Part shown: positions 49,252-62,890 of the stretch, piece after piece
How the letters are laid out: the number at the start of each line of letters is the position of its first letter
Numbering within the stretch: position 1 is the first letter of the stretch
The notes under the pieces: model-generated
Told to the model about the DNA's origin: nothing
The model's input: the letters and a program-made list of their open reading frames with translations, nothing else
Databases searched by the model: none
Made by a program: the position numbers and the translations under genes
Assembly: GCA_902622795.1 (NCBI GenBank)
Contig: CACNRD010000002.1
Span: forward strand, 39,190 to 103,189
DNA from: an uncultured Pelagibacteraceae bacterium
GTDB lineage: Bacteria > Pseudomonadota > Alphaproteobacteria > Pelagibacterales > Pelagibacteraceae
DNA length: 64,000 bases
Reading direction: 5' to 3'

Positions 49252-50160
49252 ATGGATTTTAAGTCCAAGATTATACTAATTTCTGGACCAACTGCTTCAG
49301 GAAAATCGAGTTTTGCTATTAACCTTGCCAAAACAGTAAATGGGGAAATTATAAATGCAGATAGCATGCAAGTTTATAAGCAATTAAAGGTTCTTTCAGC
49401 AAGACCAGATCAAAGAAAATATCCAAAAATAAGACATCATTTATATGGCTTTCATGATGTTAAAAAAAATTTTTCAACTGGGAATTGGTTAAAATTAGTT
49501 TTGAAAAAGATTGATGAAATAAAAAAAAGAAAAAAAACGCCAATCCTTGTAGGAGGTACAGGTTTATACTTTAAGGCATTAACTGATGGACTAGTAAAAA
49601 TTCCAAACATACCTATAAAGATTAGAAATCAAATAAGATTAATGCATTCAAATGTAGGTCAAGATAAGTTTTATAATAAACTTTTAAAACTTGACCCAGC
49701 TTCTAAAAATAAAATTAATCCAACTGATCCACATAGATCCATAAGAGCCTATGAAGTAAAATTATATACCAAGAAATCAATTCATGAATGGTACAAAAAT
49801 ACTAAATCTAATTTTCAAAAAAGTGATTTTTATAAAATTTATATTAACTTTCCCCGTTTGGAATTGATTGAGAGAATTAATCTCAGATCTAAGGAAATGA
49901 TTGAAAATGGAGCAATTAAAGAGGTAAAAAATTTTATCAAATTAAAGGTCAAAAAAGATAAAAGTGTTAATAAGGCTATTGGTATCAATGAAATCAGACA
50001 ATACTTGAATAATGAAAAAGGATTGGAAGATATTATTGAAAATATATCAATAAAAACTAGGCAATATGCTAAAAGACAAAGCACATGGGCAAGAGGCAAT
50101 ATGAATACTTGGCTCAAATTAAAACCAAACGAGTTAAATAACTTTTTAAAAAAAATTTAA
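49252..50160 (+). CDS. miaA: tRNA dimethylallyltransferase
   Basis: A 302-residue enzyme. P-loop GPTASGKSSFAINLA, then INADSMQVYKQL, HHLYGF, LVGGTGLYFKAL, and a final RQYAKRQSTWARG. It adds the dimethylallyl group to A37 of tRNAs reading UNN codons, using DMAPP from the pathway started by dxs. It is the last gene of the hflK-degP-miaA run; ilvB starts 51 bp later. Confidence 0.96.
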   Translation: MDFKSKIILISGPTASGKSSFAINLAKTVNGEIINADSMQVYKQLKVLSARPDQRKYPKIRHHLYGFHDVKKNFSTGNWLKLVLKKIDEIKKRKKTPILVGGTGLYFKALTDGLVKIPNIPIKIRNQIRLMHSNVGQDKFYNKLLKLDPASKNKINPTDPHRSIRAYEVKLYTKKSIHEWYKNTKSNFQKSDFYKIYINFPRLELIERINLRSKEMIENGAIKEVKNFIKLKVKKDKSVNKAIGINEIRQYLNNEKGLEDIIENISIKTRQYAKRQSTWARGNMNTWLKLKPNELNNFLKKI

Positions 50161-50211
50161 ATATCTCAATCAAAACTTGACCAATCAGCACAACTTCAGC
50201 TAGATTGCGAA

Positions 50212-51978
50212 ATGCCAAAATTATACACAGGAGCAGAAATTGTTTTTAAATGCCTTGAAGATCAAAAGGTAGAACATATTTTTGGATATCCTGGTGGAGC
50301 AGTTTTACCAATTTATGATGAACTTAAAAATCATACTTCGATTAAACATATATTGGTGAGACACGAACAAGGTGCTGGTCATGCAGCTGAGGGATATGCA
50401 AGATCATCAGGTAAGCCTGGAGTTGTTTTAGTTACGTCTGGGCCTGGTGCTACCAATGTTGTTACAGCGTTAACAGATGCGTATATGGACTCGGTTCCTT
50501 TAGTTTGTATCTCTGGTCAAGTTCCAACACATTTGATAGGAACTGACGCATTTCAAGAATGCGATACCACTGGTATTACTAGGCCCTGCACAAAACATAA
50601 TTGGTTAGTAAAAGATATAAATGATTTGTCAGAAATAATGCACGAAGCATTTAAAGTTGCAACCACAGGAAGACCTGGTCCAGTTTTAGTCGATATTCCA
50701 AAAGATATTCAATTTGCGAAAACTAAATATAAAAAACCTAAAAAAGAAAAAAAATTAAATAGAAAATCTAAAAATGAATTTTCTCAAAAACAAATAGATC
50801 AATTAATTGATTTATTAAAAAATGCAAAAAAACCTGTTATTTATAGTGGTGGTGGAGTAATTAATTCAGGCCCTAAGGCAAGTGATGCATTAAGAGAGTT
50901 TGTCGAATTAACAGGATTTCCAATCACCTCTACCCTTCAGGGTTTAGGTGCATATCCTGGTGATGACAATCAATTCCTTGGGATGTTAGGCATGCATGGA
51001 ACTTATGAAGCCAACAATGCTATGCATGATTGTGATCTTTTAATAAATATTGGTGCAAGATTCGATGATCGTATCACTGGAAAAATAGATGAATTTTCGC
51101 CAAACTCTAAAAAAGTTCACATTGATATAGATCCTTCGTCAATAAATAAAATTATTAAAGTTGATCTTGCTATAGTAGGTGATGTTACGAAAGTAATCGG
51201 TAAAGTAAACAAAACAATATTGAAGAAAAAAAATGGCCACAGCAAATCTAATAAATCAAATATTGCTAAGTGGTGGGAACAAATACAAAAATGGAGAGGC
51301 AAAGATTCCCTTAATTTTGTTAATAGCAATGACAGTATAAAGCCTCAACATGCAGTTCGCAGATTGTATGAGTTAACAAAAGATAAAGATACTTATGTAA
51401 CAACTGAAGTCGGTCAGCATCAAATGTGGGCAGCACAACATTACAAATTTAATAAACCAAATAGATGGATGACATCTGGAGGTTTAGGCACAATGGGTTA
51501 TGGGTTACCAGCAGCAGTAGGTGTACAAATTGCACACCCTGAAAAGTTAGTAGTTGATATTGCTGGTGAAGCATCTGTATTAATGACAATGCAAGAAATG
51601 TCCACCGCAGTTCAATACAATTTGCCAATTAAAATTTTTATTTTGAATAATCAGTACATGGGAATGGTGAGACAATGGCAAGAGCTTTTACATGAAAAAA
51701 ACTACTCAGAGAGTTACTCTGAAGCACTTCCCGATTTTTTAAAAATGGCCGAAGCTTATGGCTGTAAGGGAATTAAAGCAGAAAACCCTTCTGAGTTAGA
51801 TGAGAAAATTCAAGAAATGATAGATTATAAAGGTCCAGTTATTTTTGATTGTCATGTTGATCCTAATGAAAATTGTTTCCCAATGATACCTTCAGGAAAA
51901 CCTCACAATCAGATGATCTTAGGACCTAATGATCAAGAAGAGAACAAAATCAAGGGAAAAGGCAAAGCTTTAGTCTAA
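50212..51978 (+). CDS. ilvB: Acetolactate synthase large subunit, atypical ThDP motif
   Basis: A 588-residue ThDP enzyme. N-terminal FGYPGGAVLPIYDEL, the catalytic Glu in VRHEQGAGHAAEGYARSSG, VTSGPGATNVVT, and the FAD region NIGARFDDRITG are normal. In the ThDP/Mg motif the usual GDG/GDAS is GEAS: codon 453 is GAA (51568-51570), so the first metal ligand Asp is Glu, while the closing NNQYMGMVRQWQ is normal. It makes acetolactate for valine, leucine and isoleucine. ilvH follows after 6 bp. Confidence 0.96.
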   Translation: MPKLYTGAEIVFKCLEDQKVEHIFGYPGGAVLPIYDELKNHTSIKHILVRHEQGAGHAAEGYARSSGKPGVVLVTSGPGATNVVTALTDAYMDSVPLVCISGQVPTHLIGTDAFQECDTTGITRPCTKHNWLVKDINDLSEIMHEAFKVATTGRPGPVLVDIPKDIQFAKTKYKKPKKEKKLNRKSKNEFSQKQIDQLIDLLKNAKKPVIYSGGGVINSGPKASDALREFVELTGFPITSTLQGLGAYPGDDNQFLGMLGMHGTYEANNAMHDCDLLINIGARFDDRITGKIDEFSPNSKKVHIDIDPSSINKIIKVDLAIVGDVTKVIGKVNKTILKKKNGHSKSNKSNIAKWWEQIQKWRGKDSLNFVNSNDSIKPQHAVRRLYELTKDKDTYVTTEVGQHQMWAAQHYKFNKPNRWMTSGGLGTMGYGLPAAVGVQIAHPEKLVVDIAGEASVLMTMQEMSTAVQYNLPIKIFILNNQYMGMVRQWQELLHEKNYSESYSEALPDFLKMAEAYGCKGIKAENPSELDEKIQEMIDYKGPVIFDCHVDPNENCFPMIPSGKPHNQMILGPNDQEENKIKGKGKALV

Positions 51979-51984
51979 TTAAAA

Positions 51985-52533
51985 ATGCCAAAATCAAAAT
52001 CAGCTTATAGTGTTCCGACTAAAAAAGAGAAATCTGATACATATATATTTGTAGTATGGGTCGACAATGAGGCTGGAGTACTTGCAAGAGTAGTTGGACT
52101 ATTTTCTGGTAGAGGATACAATATTGAGTCTTTAGCAGTTGCAGAGGTAGATGCTGTTAAAAATATTTCTAGAATTACAATTGTTACAACAGGGACACTA
52201 CAAGTAATCGATCAAATCAAGCTTCAATTAGCTAAATTAGTGCCTGTTCATAAAGTTGCAGAATTTAAAAGAGAAGATAAAAATGTAATATTTAAAGAAA
52301 TGGCATTGTTTAAAATAGTTGGAAAAAAAAAGAAAATGGAGAAGTGTTTAAATGCTTGTAAAAAATTTGATTTAGTTATTTTAGATGAAACTACAACATC
52401 TAAAGTTCTTCAAATAACAGCACTTAGAAGACAAATTGATAAACTCAGTAAAAAATTAAAACCTTGGGGACTTATTAGCGCTTCTAGAACTGGGGCTGTT
52501 GCGATGACAAGAGGTGCCAAAATATTTAATTAA
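51985..52533 (+). CDS. ilvH: Acetolactate synthase regulatory subunit
   Basis: A 182-residue protein. The ACT domain at about 20-95 reads VWVDNEAGVLARVVGLFSGRG with SLAVAEVD, the valine-feedback region. The C-terminal half (about 100-170) ends LKPWGLISASRTGAVAMTRG. It stabilises IlvB and lets valine inhibit it. It lies 6 bp after ilvB and 18 bp before ilvC. Confidence 0.95.
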   Translation: MPKSKSAYSVPTKKEKSDTYIFVVWVDNEAGVLARVVGLFSGRGYNIESLAVAEVDAVKNISRITIVTTGTLQVIDQIKLQLAKLVPVHKVAEFKREDKNVIFKEMALFKIVGKKKKMEKCLNACKKFDLVILDETTTSKVLQITALRRQIDKLSKKLKPWGLISASRTGAVAMTRGAKIFN

Positions 52534-52537
52534 TTAT

Positions 52538-53574
<1,037 letters not shown>

Positions 53575-53583
53575 ATTTTCATC

Positions 53584-53601
53584 AAGACCCAAAAAGGTCT
53601 T
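53584..53601 (+). terminator. Hairpin after ilvC
   Basis: AAGACC (53584-53589) pairs with GGTCTT (53596-53601) across a 6-base loop, 10 bp after the ilvC stop. There is no T run after it, so it may be a weak terminator, an RNA-stabilising stem, or a leader element for leuA. Confidence 0.4.
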
Positions 53602-53680
53602 ATAAATATATCTAAAATTTAACATTTATTTTGCAATCTCACTTATAGATTGTAATATGAATTTCCAATAAAATTTAGTT

Positions 53681-56286
<2,606 letters not shown>

Positions 56287-56292
56287 AAAAAG

Positions 56293-57141
56293 ATGGCTAC
56301 AGGCAGAGACGATTTTGTAATTGCCTTTAGATCAGCTTTTTTAAAAAAAAAAGATAAACAAAAATTTTCATTACTTAGTCTAATTCTTCTATCAATTGTT
56401 GTAATTATTTTAAGTAATATAAAATTTAAACCTATTCAGTTTGTAAAGATTGGTATTAATGAAATTATTTATAGATCTTCATATATAGCATCTAAACCTG
56501 AGAATTATCTTCAGGAATTAACTCTTAAGATCAAAAATCATATAAATTTATTTGAAAATTATAAAGATATAAAATTAGAATTAGAAAATTTAAAACAAGA
56601 AAAAATAACAAATAATTTTTTAAAATCAGAAAATGAAAAATTGAGAAATCTTATAAATGAAAATATAAATTCTGATGAAATATTAGCAAAAGTTTTAATT
56701 GATCGAGAAAGCCCTTTCCTAAAATCAATTATTTTAAATAAAGGAACTAAAGATAATGTAAAAATGGGAATGGCAATAATAGATGGTGTTTATCTTGTAG
56801 GTCAAATAATTGAGGTTAATTTCACAAATTCTAGAGCTTTATTGTTATCCGATCTTAATAGCAAAATACCATCAGTTTTAGCTCCACAAAATATTCAAGC
56901 AGTAGTTTCAGGCACTGGCAAGGATTATGGAATAATTGAACATACAAAAGATGATATTGAGAATGATTTAAATAAAATAGACTCAATAATTTATACCTCC
57001 GGTCTTGGAGGTCTTTTTAAACCTGGGATACCTATTGGAAAAATATCGAAAGATTCAAGAAATAAAGTTAATTTCTTTTCTGATTTTACACAATTAAACT
57101 ATATTAAAATAGCTTCGTTTAGTGTTGGAGATAAAAATTAA
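56293..57141 (+). CDS. mreC: Rod shape-determining protein MreC
   Basis: A 282-residue protein with one N-terminal membrane helix (about 25-45), a coiled coil (about 70-115) and a beta-rich periplasmic region with GMAIIDGVYLVGQIIEV, LNSKIPSVL and the closing GLGGLFKPGIPIGKI. It couples MreB to PBP2/RodA. It overlaps mreD by one base. Confidence 0.93.
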   Translation: MATGRDDFVIAFRSAFLKKKDKQKFSLLSLILLSIVVIILSNIKFKPIQFVKIGINEIIYRSSYIASKPENYLQELTLKIKNHINLFENYKDIKLELENLKQEKITNNFLKSENEKLRNLINENINSDEILAKVLIDRESPFLKSIILNKGTKDNVKMGMAIIDGVYLVGQIIEVNFTNSRALLLSDLNSKIPSVLAPQNIQAVVSGTGKDYGIIEHTKDDIENDLNKIDSIIYTSGLGGLFKPGIPIGKISKDSRNKVNFFSDFTQLNYIKIASFSVGDKN

Positions 57142-57659
57142 TGTCTTCTCTAAATAAAAGTACTTTTTTCAGAGCATTTTTATCCTACTTACCTTTGATA
57201 ATATTGTTTATTTCTGTATTTAATGAATTTGATTTTAATTACTTAAAAATTGAAAATTTCTCTTTTAATTTTGTTTATATTCTAATTTATTATTGGTCTC
57301 TAAAAAATCCTGATAGCCTTGGATACTTTTCTATATTTTTAGCAGGAGTTATAAATGATGTTGTTATAGGTATTCCTATAGGAATTAGTAGCCTATGTTA
57401 TTTAATATTATGCGCAGTCACAGCATACATAAGGAATATTACGTTAAGTCCAAACTTTGTAAAAGACTGGTTTTCTTTTTTATTTACAATGATCTTAATT
57501 AATTCAATACAGGTAATTATATTAGATTTGATATTTCTTATAGAAATTAATTACATTAGTTATGTAGTTAATACAGGATTTACATTTTTGTTTTATCCAA
57601 TGTTTTTCGTAGTATTTAACTTTTTAGGTCAATTTATTTTACAAAAAAAAAATGATTAA
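57141..57659 (+). CDS. mreD: Rod shape-determining protein MreD
   Basis: A 172-residue integral membrane protein with about five hydrophobic segments and the family feature SLGYFSIFLAGVINDVVIGIPIG. Its last codons are a run of 10 adenines (57643-57652) that also leads into the mrdA ATG, giving a 10-19 bp area where the two genes overlap. Part of the elongasome membrane core. Confidence 0.88.
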   Translation: MSSLNKSTFFRAFLSYLPLIILFISVFNEFDFNYLKIENFSFNFVYILIYYWSLKNPDSLGYFSIFLAGVINDVVIGIPIGISSLCYLILCAVTAYIRNITLSPNFVKDWFSFLFTMILINSIQVIILDLIFLIEINYISYVVNTGFTFLFYPMFFVVFNFLGQFILQKKND

Positions 57660-59556
57660 AGAAAATTTAGGAATTAGAAAATCTGATGTAATAAATAGAA
57701 GAATGTTTATTGTTGGTGCCGCAAAAATAATTATCTTTACAGGAATTGTTGCGCGTCTTTTTTCCCTTCAAATTAATGAAAATAAAAAATATCTTACACT
57801 TTCTGATAAAAACAGGATTAGAGAATGGAGACTCCCACCTACAAGAGGGAACATAGTAGATTATTTTGGAAATATAATTGCAGGAAATTTAAAAGTTTAT
57901 CAACTGCACATAATACCTGAACAAGTTGAAAACTTTAACTATCTTTTAGTAAGATTAAAAACACTTTTAAATCTAAGTGATAAAAAAATTCAGAAAATAG
58001 TAGATTTAAAAAATAAATTAAAACCTTGGGACAGTATAATTGTATCAGAGAATTTAAGTTGGAGCCAATTCTTAAAGGTTAACAATTATTTATATGATTT
58101 GGTTGGTGTTAAACCTGTAATGACAATTTCTAGAAATTATCCATATAGTGAAATGTATACTCATGTTTTAGGATATGTAAGTCAACCGAATGAAGAGGAA
58201 ATATTAGAAAATGAAATAGTAAAAGAAAGGTTCGTTCCAGGTATGAAAATTGGAAAGTTAGGCTTGGAAAAGACATTAGAGAACCAATTAATAGGAACTA
58301 ACGCAATTCAAAGATACGAGGTTAATGCTTATGGCAAAAGAATAAATCAACTCGAACATCAAAAAGGGCTACAGGGCAGTAAAATTAGATTAACCTTAGA
58401 TACAGAAGTTCAAAAACTTTCTGCTCAATTGCTCTCTAATAAAGCAGGATCAATAAGTGTCATGGATATTTATACAGGAGATGTAATTGCTATGTATTCA
58501 TCTCCTTCTTACGATCCAAATTTATTTTTATTCGGTATTAGCCAAGACGATTGGCAATTAATTAGAAATAATCCATTAAAACCTTTAATTAACAAAACTC
58601 TTTCAGGGCTTTATTCTCCTGGATCAACCATTAAGCCGATCGTAGCTCTTTCTGCTTTAGAGAACAATATTATCAATCAAAATTTTAAGGTTAAATGCAC
58701 AGGTAAAACAGAACTATATGGTCAAACTTTTCATTGCTGGAAAGAAAAAGGACATGGTTTTGTAAGTTTAAAAAATGCAATGAAACAATCTTGTGATACT
58801 TATTTTTATGAAATTGCAAGATTGTTAGGAGTTGATCGATTAAATGTCACTGCAAAAAAGTTTGGTTTAGGTGAAAAAGTATTAGGAGAATATTTTGATA
58901 ATGAAAAAAGAGGTTTGTTTCCAAATACTAATTGGAAAAAAAATAATCTTGGAAGAGGATGGGTTTTAGGTGAAACATTAATTACAGGAATTGGTCAAGG
59001 ATATACTCAAACTACACCCCTACAATTATGTTTAATGACAGCTCAAATTGCAAATGGTGGATATAAAATCAAACCAAAAATTATAGTAAATGATGATCCT
59101 TTAACTTTAAAAGATGCAAAAAACTCAATGGAGCTTCAGTCTTTGCAAAAACCTAATACTAGATTATTTAACGATTCAAAAAATATTAAAATAGTTCAAG
59201 AGGCAATGTTTAGTTCTACAAATGAGCAATTTGGTACTTCTTACAGATCCAGAATTGACAATCCAAAATATCAATTTGCAGGCAAAACTGGAACTTCTCA
59301 AGTAAAAAGAATAAGCAAAAGAGAAAGGGAACTTGATCTAAAATTAGAACAAATACCTTATAAGGATAGAGATCATGCACTTTATGTTGCTTATGGGCCA
59401 TATAAAAATCCAAGATATGCATTAAGTATAATTGTCGAGCACGGTGGTTCCGGCAGTAAAGCTGCCGCCCCAATGGCAAAAGAATTATTTAAATTAATAA
59501 TCGATAGGGACGAACTTAGAGACAAACAATCTAACTTCGAAAATATAAATATCTAA
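57652..59556 (+). CDS. mrdA: Penicillin-binding protein 2
   Basis: A 634-residue class B PBP. One N-terminal membrane helix (about 17-37) and RLFSLQINENKKY precede the pedestal (PTRGNIVDYFGNIIA). The transpeptidase has the SxxK motif in SPGSTIKPIVAL, SxN-like SCD in MKQSCDTYFYEI, and KTG in QFAGKTGTSQVK. It cross-links lateral-wall peptidoglycan. Overlaps mreD and mrdB. Confidence 0.96.
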   Translation: MIKENLGIRKSDVINRRMFIVGAAKIIIFTGIVARLFSLQINENKKYLTLSDKNRIREWRLPPTRGNIVDYFGNIIAGNLKVYQLHIIPEQVENFNYLLVRLKTLLNLSDKKIQKIVDLKNKLKPWDSIIVSENLSWSQFLKVNNYLYDLVGVKPVMTISRNYPYSEMYTHVLGYVSQPNEEEILENEIVKERFVPGMKIGKLGLEKTLENQLIGTNAIQRYEVNAYGKRINQLEHQKGLQGSKIRLTLDTEVQKLSAQLLSNKAGSISVMDIYTGDVIAMYSSPSYDPNLFLFGISQDDWQLIRNNPLKPLINKTLSGLYSPGSTIKPIVALSALENNIINQNFKVKCTGKTELYGQTFHCWKEKGHGFVSLKNAMKQSCDTYFYEIARLLGVDRLNVTAKKFGLGEKVLGEYFDNEKRGLFPNTNWKKNNLGRGWVLGETLITGIGQGYTQTTPLQLCLMTAQIANGGYKIKPKIIVNDDPLTLKDAKNSMELQSLQKPNTRLFNDSKNIKIVQEAMFSSTNEQFGTSYRSRIDNPKYQFAGKTGTSQVKRISKRERELDLKLEQIPYKDRDHALYVAYGPYKNPRYALSIIVEHGGSGSKAAAPMAKELFKLIIDRDELRDKQSNFENINI

Positions 59557-60680
59557 TGTTTCAAAGAGATACATTAAATTCAGAACTCTCATTTTTTCAA
59601 AAAATTAAAGAGATGGATTATACATTGTTGATTTGTATTATTCTTTTATCAATAATAAGTTTATTGGTGATGTATTCAACAGATGGTGGAGAGATACTTT
59701 TTCATACCAAAAGTCATTTTAGTAAACTAGCAGTTTTTTTTCCTTTGATGATATTCATTGCGTTTTTTAATATTAGATATTGGCATACTTTTGCATATTT
59801 ATTTTACCTCTTAATCATTCTTTTGTTACTGTACGTTTCATTTTTTGGTCTTAAATCATCAGGCTCACAAAGATGGATGGATTTATATTTATTTGTTCTC
59901 CAGCCTTCAGAACTAATGAAAATTGCTATTATTTTATGTCTCGCAAAATACTATCATCGAATAAAAGTTGAAAATGTAAATTCTATGATAAGTATTATTT
60001 TGGTACTATCTATTATAATAATACCAATTATATTTGTAATATCTCAACCAGATCTTGGAACATCAGTACTAATTGCTATGAGTGGATTAATTATTTTGTG
60101 GTTAGGAGGGGTAAAAGTAAAATACTTTGTCTATTCATTTATAACTTTTTTAATATCTCTTCCTTTTATTATATCTTTTTTGAAACCTTATCAAAAATTA
60201 AGAATATTAACATTCTTAGATCCAGACAGAGATCCTTTAGGGGCAGGTTATCAAATTATTCAATCTAAAATTGCTATAGGATCAGGTGGGCTAGAGGGTA
60301 AGGGATTTTTAAAAGGTACACAAAGTTATTTAGATTTTTTACCGGAAAAACACACTGACTTTATTTTTACTTTATTTTCTGAGGAATTTGGCTTTATAGG
60401 ATCTGTCGGTCTCTTAATTCTTTACGCAATAATTATATTCAGAATCATTCGCATTGGAGCACTATCAAGAAGTAATTTTTCTAAATTATTCTGCTTTGGT
60501 TTTGCTTTTTCAATTTTTATTTATATCGTGGTAAACTTGTCAATGGTTTTAGGCTTACTTCCAATTGTTGGTTCACCTCTGCCTATTATGTCTTATGGTG
60601 GTTCTTCAATGTTAGCCACCATGATAGGTTTTGGTATTGTCTTGAGTGCTAAAATTAATCGTAAACAAACAATTGCTTAA
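59556..60680 (+). CDS. mrdB: Rod-shape SEDS glycosyltransferase RodA
   Basis: A 374-residue polytopic SEDS protein with about ten membrane segments. Diagnostic sequences are QPSELMKIAIILCLAKYY, QPDLGTSVLI, FLDPDRDPLGAGYQI, FLPEKHTDFIFTLFSEEFGF and LPIMSYGGSSMLATM. It polymerises lipid II with PBP2. It starts one base inside mrdA and ends the elongasome operon. Confidence 0.96.
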   Translation: MFQRDTLNSELSFFQKIKEMDYTLLICIILLSIISLLVMYSTDGGEILFHTKSHFSKLAVFFPLMIFIAFFNIRYWHTFAYLFYLLIILLLLYVSFFGLKSSGSQRWMDLYLFVLQPSELMKIAIILCLAKYYHRIKVENVNSMISIILVLSIIIIPIIFVISQPDLGTSVLIAMSGLIILWLGGVKVKYFVYSFITFLISLPFIISFLKPYQKLRILTFLDPDRDPLGAGYQIIQSKIAIGSGGLEGKGFLKGTQSYLDFLPEKHTDFIFTLFSEEFGFIGSVGLLILYAIIIFRIIRIGALSRSNFSKLFCFGFAFSIFIYIVVNLSMVLGLLPIVGSPLPIMSYGGSSMLATMIGFGIVLSAKINRKQTIA

Positions 60681-60746
60681 TATTAAATTTCAAACTAGCA
60701 TAATTTGTCACTCTTAATTTTTAATTGATTAATTGTATAAGAAGTG

Positions 60747-61988
60747 ATGAGAAAAAATATAAAAATAGGAATAGTAGGTGCCGGTATACAAGGCGTTTCT
60801 AATGCTTTATTTTTACAAAAAAAAGGTTTTAACGTAACTATTTTTGACAGAGATAATCCTGGAGCACAAGCTGCGTCTTATGGAAATGCAGGGCATTTTT
60901 CTCCTTATGCGTCAGTTCCAATTAATAGACCTGATGTATTAACAGATGTTCCCGCGATGCTTATGAGTTCTTCTGGTCCATTAGCATTGAAATGGAACTA
61001 TGTTCCAAAAATGATTCCATGGTTTTTAAAATTTATTATGAATTCAACAACAGATAAAATGATGCATACAGCTAAAAATATGCATCAAATTTTAAATCTA
61101 GCCTTACCGGCATATGATGAATTATTTGATGAAATAGATTTAGAAGGTTTAGTTGAGGAAAAGGGAATTTTATATATTTGGAATGATCAAAATTTAAAAA
61201 GCAGAGAACTTGAAATTAATGTAAGAGAGGAATTGGGTGTTAAGCAACAATTAGTTAACAAAGCTGAAATTCATGACCTAGAACCACACATAAAACCTAT
61301 TTACCATGCTGGAGTATATTACCCTTATGCGAGACACGCTCGTAATCCAAAAAAAATACTTTTAAAGTTATTTGATTTATTTTTAAAAAAAGGGGGTAAA
61401 TTTAACAAAGTTAATATCAAAGATATTAATTTTGATGACGAAAAACCTGTTTTTAAAAGTGAAAATCAAAGTTATATTTTTGATAAGGCAGTGATCGCAT
61501 GTGGTGCCTTTTCAAAAAAATTAACTGATAACTTTGGTGAAAAAATACCGCTGGATACTGAAAGAGGGTATCATGTTCATTTTAAAAACTGTGATCATTT
61601 ACTAAGGAGACCTGTAATATTTTCAAATAGAGGTTTTGGAATAACTCCAATGGAACAAGGTTTAAGAGTAGTTGGAACTGTTGAATTTGGTGGTTTAGAT
61701 AATCCTTTATCAAAATCAAGAGTAAAAAATTTAATTGATAACGCAAAATATATGCTTGGAGATCTACCCGAACATGAAGATGAGTGGTTAGGTTTTAGAC
61801 CAACACTACCTGATTTTTTACCAGTTATGGGTCCATCGAAAAATTATAAAAATATATATTATTGCTTTGGACATCATCATTTGGGATGGACTTTAGGGCC
61901 AATATCTGGGAAGATTGTCTCAGGTATGATTGCTAATGAAAATACTAATTTAGATCTAAAACCATACAGTTCACTTAGATTTAATTAA
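60747..61988 (+). CDS. FAD-dependent amino-acid dehydrogenase (DadA/D-amino-acid dehydrogenase-like)
   Basis: 413 residues from the ATG at 60747; a GTG three bases earlier is also possible. The FAD fold starts KIGIVGAGIQGVSNALFLQ with FDRDNPGAQAASYGNAGHFSPYA, the hallmark of DadA-type DAO-superfamily enzymes. The C-terminal end has GFRPTLPDFLPVMGPS and FGHHHLGWTLGPISGKIV. D-amino acid and D-hydroxyproline dehydrogenases are the best candidates. It abuts a DMT transporter and a hydroxyacid dehydrogenase, suggesting a catabolic cluster. Confidence 0.85.
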   Translation: MRKNIKIGIVGAGIQGVSNALFLQKKGFNVTIFDRDNPGAQAASYGNAGHFSPYASVPINRPDVLTDVPAMLMSSSGPLALKWNYVPKMIPWFLKFIMNSTTDKMMHTAKNMHQILNLALPAYDELFDEIDLEGLVEEKGILYIWNDQNLKSRELEINVREELGVKQQLVNKAEIHDLEPHIKPIYHAGVYYPYARHARNPKKILLKLFDLFLKKGGKFNKVNIKDINFDDEKPVFKSENQSYIFDKAVIACGAFSKKLTDNFGEKIPLDTERGYHVHFKNCDHLLRRPVIFSNRGFGITPMEQGLRVVGTVEFGGLDNPLSKSRVKNLIDNAKYMLGDLPEHEDEWLGFRPTLPDFLPVMGPSKNYKNIYYCFGHHHLGWTLGPISGKIVSGMIANENTNLDLKPYSSLRFN

Positions 61989-62888
61989 GTGAGAGAGAGC
62001 TCTAATCCAATTGCATATTTGGTTTTAGTTTTAACTACTTTATTTTGGTCTGGTAATTTTATCGCAGGTAAATTTGCAAGCACATTTGGTATTCCACCCT
62101 TTTCTTTAAACTTTTATCGATGGCTACTTGCGGGACTAATACTCTTACCTTTAACTTATAAAGAAATACTAAATTTTAGATCAGAAATTTTTAAAAATAT
62201 TGGTTCCTTTTTAATTTTAGGAATAAGCAGTATAACAATTTTTAATTCTATTGTTTATTACTCATTAAATTATACCCAAGTAATTAATGGAGTATTATTA
62301 ATTTCAACAATTCCAGTCTGGATAATAGTTGTATCTACAATATTAAAAGTTGAGAAATCAAATATTTATCAGATCATTGGGGTTAGTTTATCTTTATTGG
62401 GAGTAATTTTTATAATTACAAAAGCAGATTTAAATTTGATCCTAAATTTGGATTTCAATAAAGGAGACCTTTCAATGGTTGTTGCAATGTTTTCTTGGGC
62501 AATTTATTCTGCATTTTTGAAAAAACAAAAATTTAAGATTTCTCAATTTGCATTATTAGAAATAATTATAATCATAGGTTTAATTTTTTTAACACCAGTC
62601 TTTTTGTTTGAACTAAATCAGGGAAAAGTTGTAGAACTTAATAAATCGTTTTTTATGATTTTGACTTATGTGGTTATTTTTCCAAGTTTACTTGCCTATT
62701 TTTTTTACATCAAGGGTATTTCAATAATTGGGGCAAATAGATCAGGCGCGTTTTTACATTTGATGCCAATTTTTGGAGCCATAATGGCACTTATTATATT
62801 TAATGAGAAATTTATGTATTATCATTTTTTAGGAGTTATTTGCATTATTGCAGGAATAACATTATCAAATAAAAAATTAAAAATTTAA
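61989..62888 (+). CDS. DMT-superfamily (EamA) transporter
   Basis: A 299-residue protein from a GTG at 61989, directly after the oxidoreductase stop. Two EamA repeats give about ten membrane segments (first repeat has LTTLFWSGNFIAGKFAST, second ends LGVICIIAGITLSNKK). Members export amino acids or metabolites, or take up small organics. Context suggests a link to amino or hydroxy acids; substrate unknown. Confidence 0.88.
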   Translation: MRESSNPIAYLVLVLTTLFWSGNFIAGKFASTFGIPPFSLNFYRWLLAGLILLPLTYKEILNFRSEIFKNIGSFLILGISSITIFNSIVYYSLNYTQVINGVLLISTIPVWIIVVSTILKVEKSNIYQIIGVSLSLLGVIFIITKADLNLILNLDFNKGDLSMVVAMFSWAIYSAFLKKQKFKISQFALLEIIIIIGLIFLTPVFLFELNQGKVVELNKSFFMILTYVVIFPSLLAYFFYIKGISIIGANRSGAFLHLMPIFGAIMALIIFNEKFMYYHFLGVICIIAGITLSNKKLKI

Positions 62889-62890
62889 AT

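Noticed and set aside
50161..50211. Leader peptide or riboswitch before ilvB
   Set aside because: Only 51 bp, no stem pair worth naming and no run of branched-chain codons.
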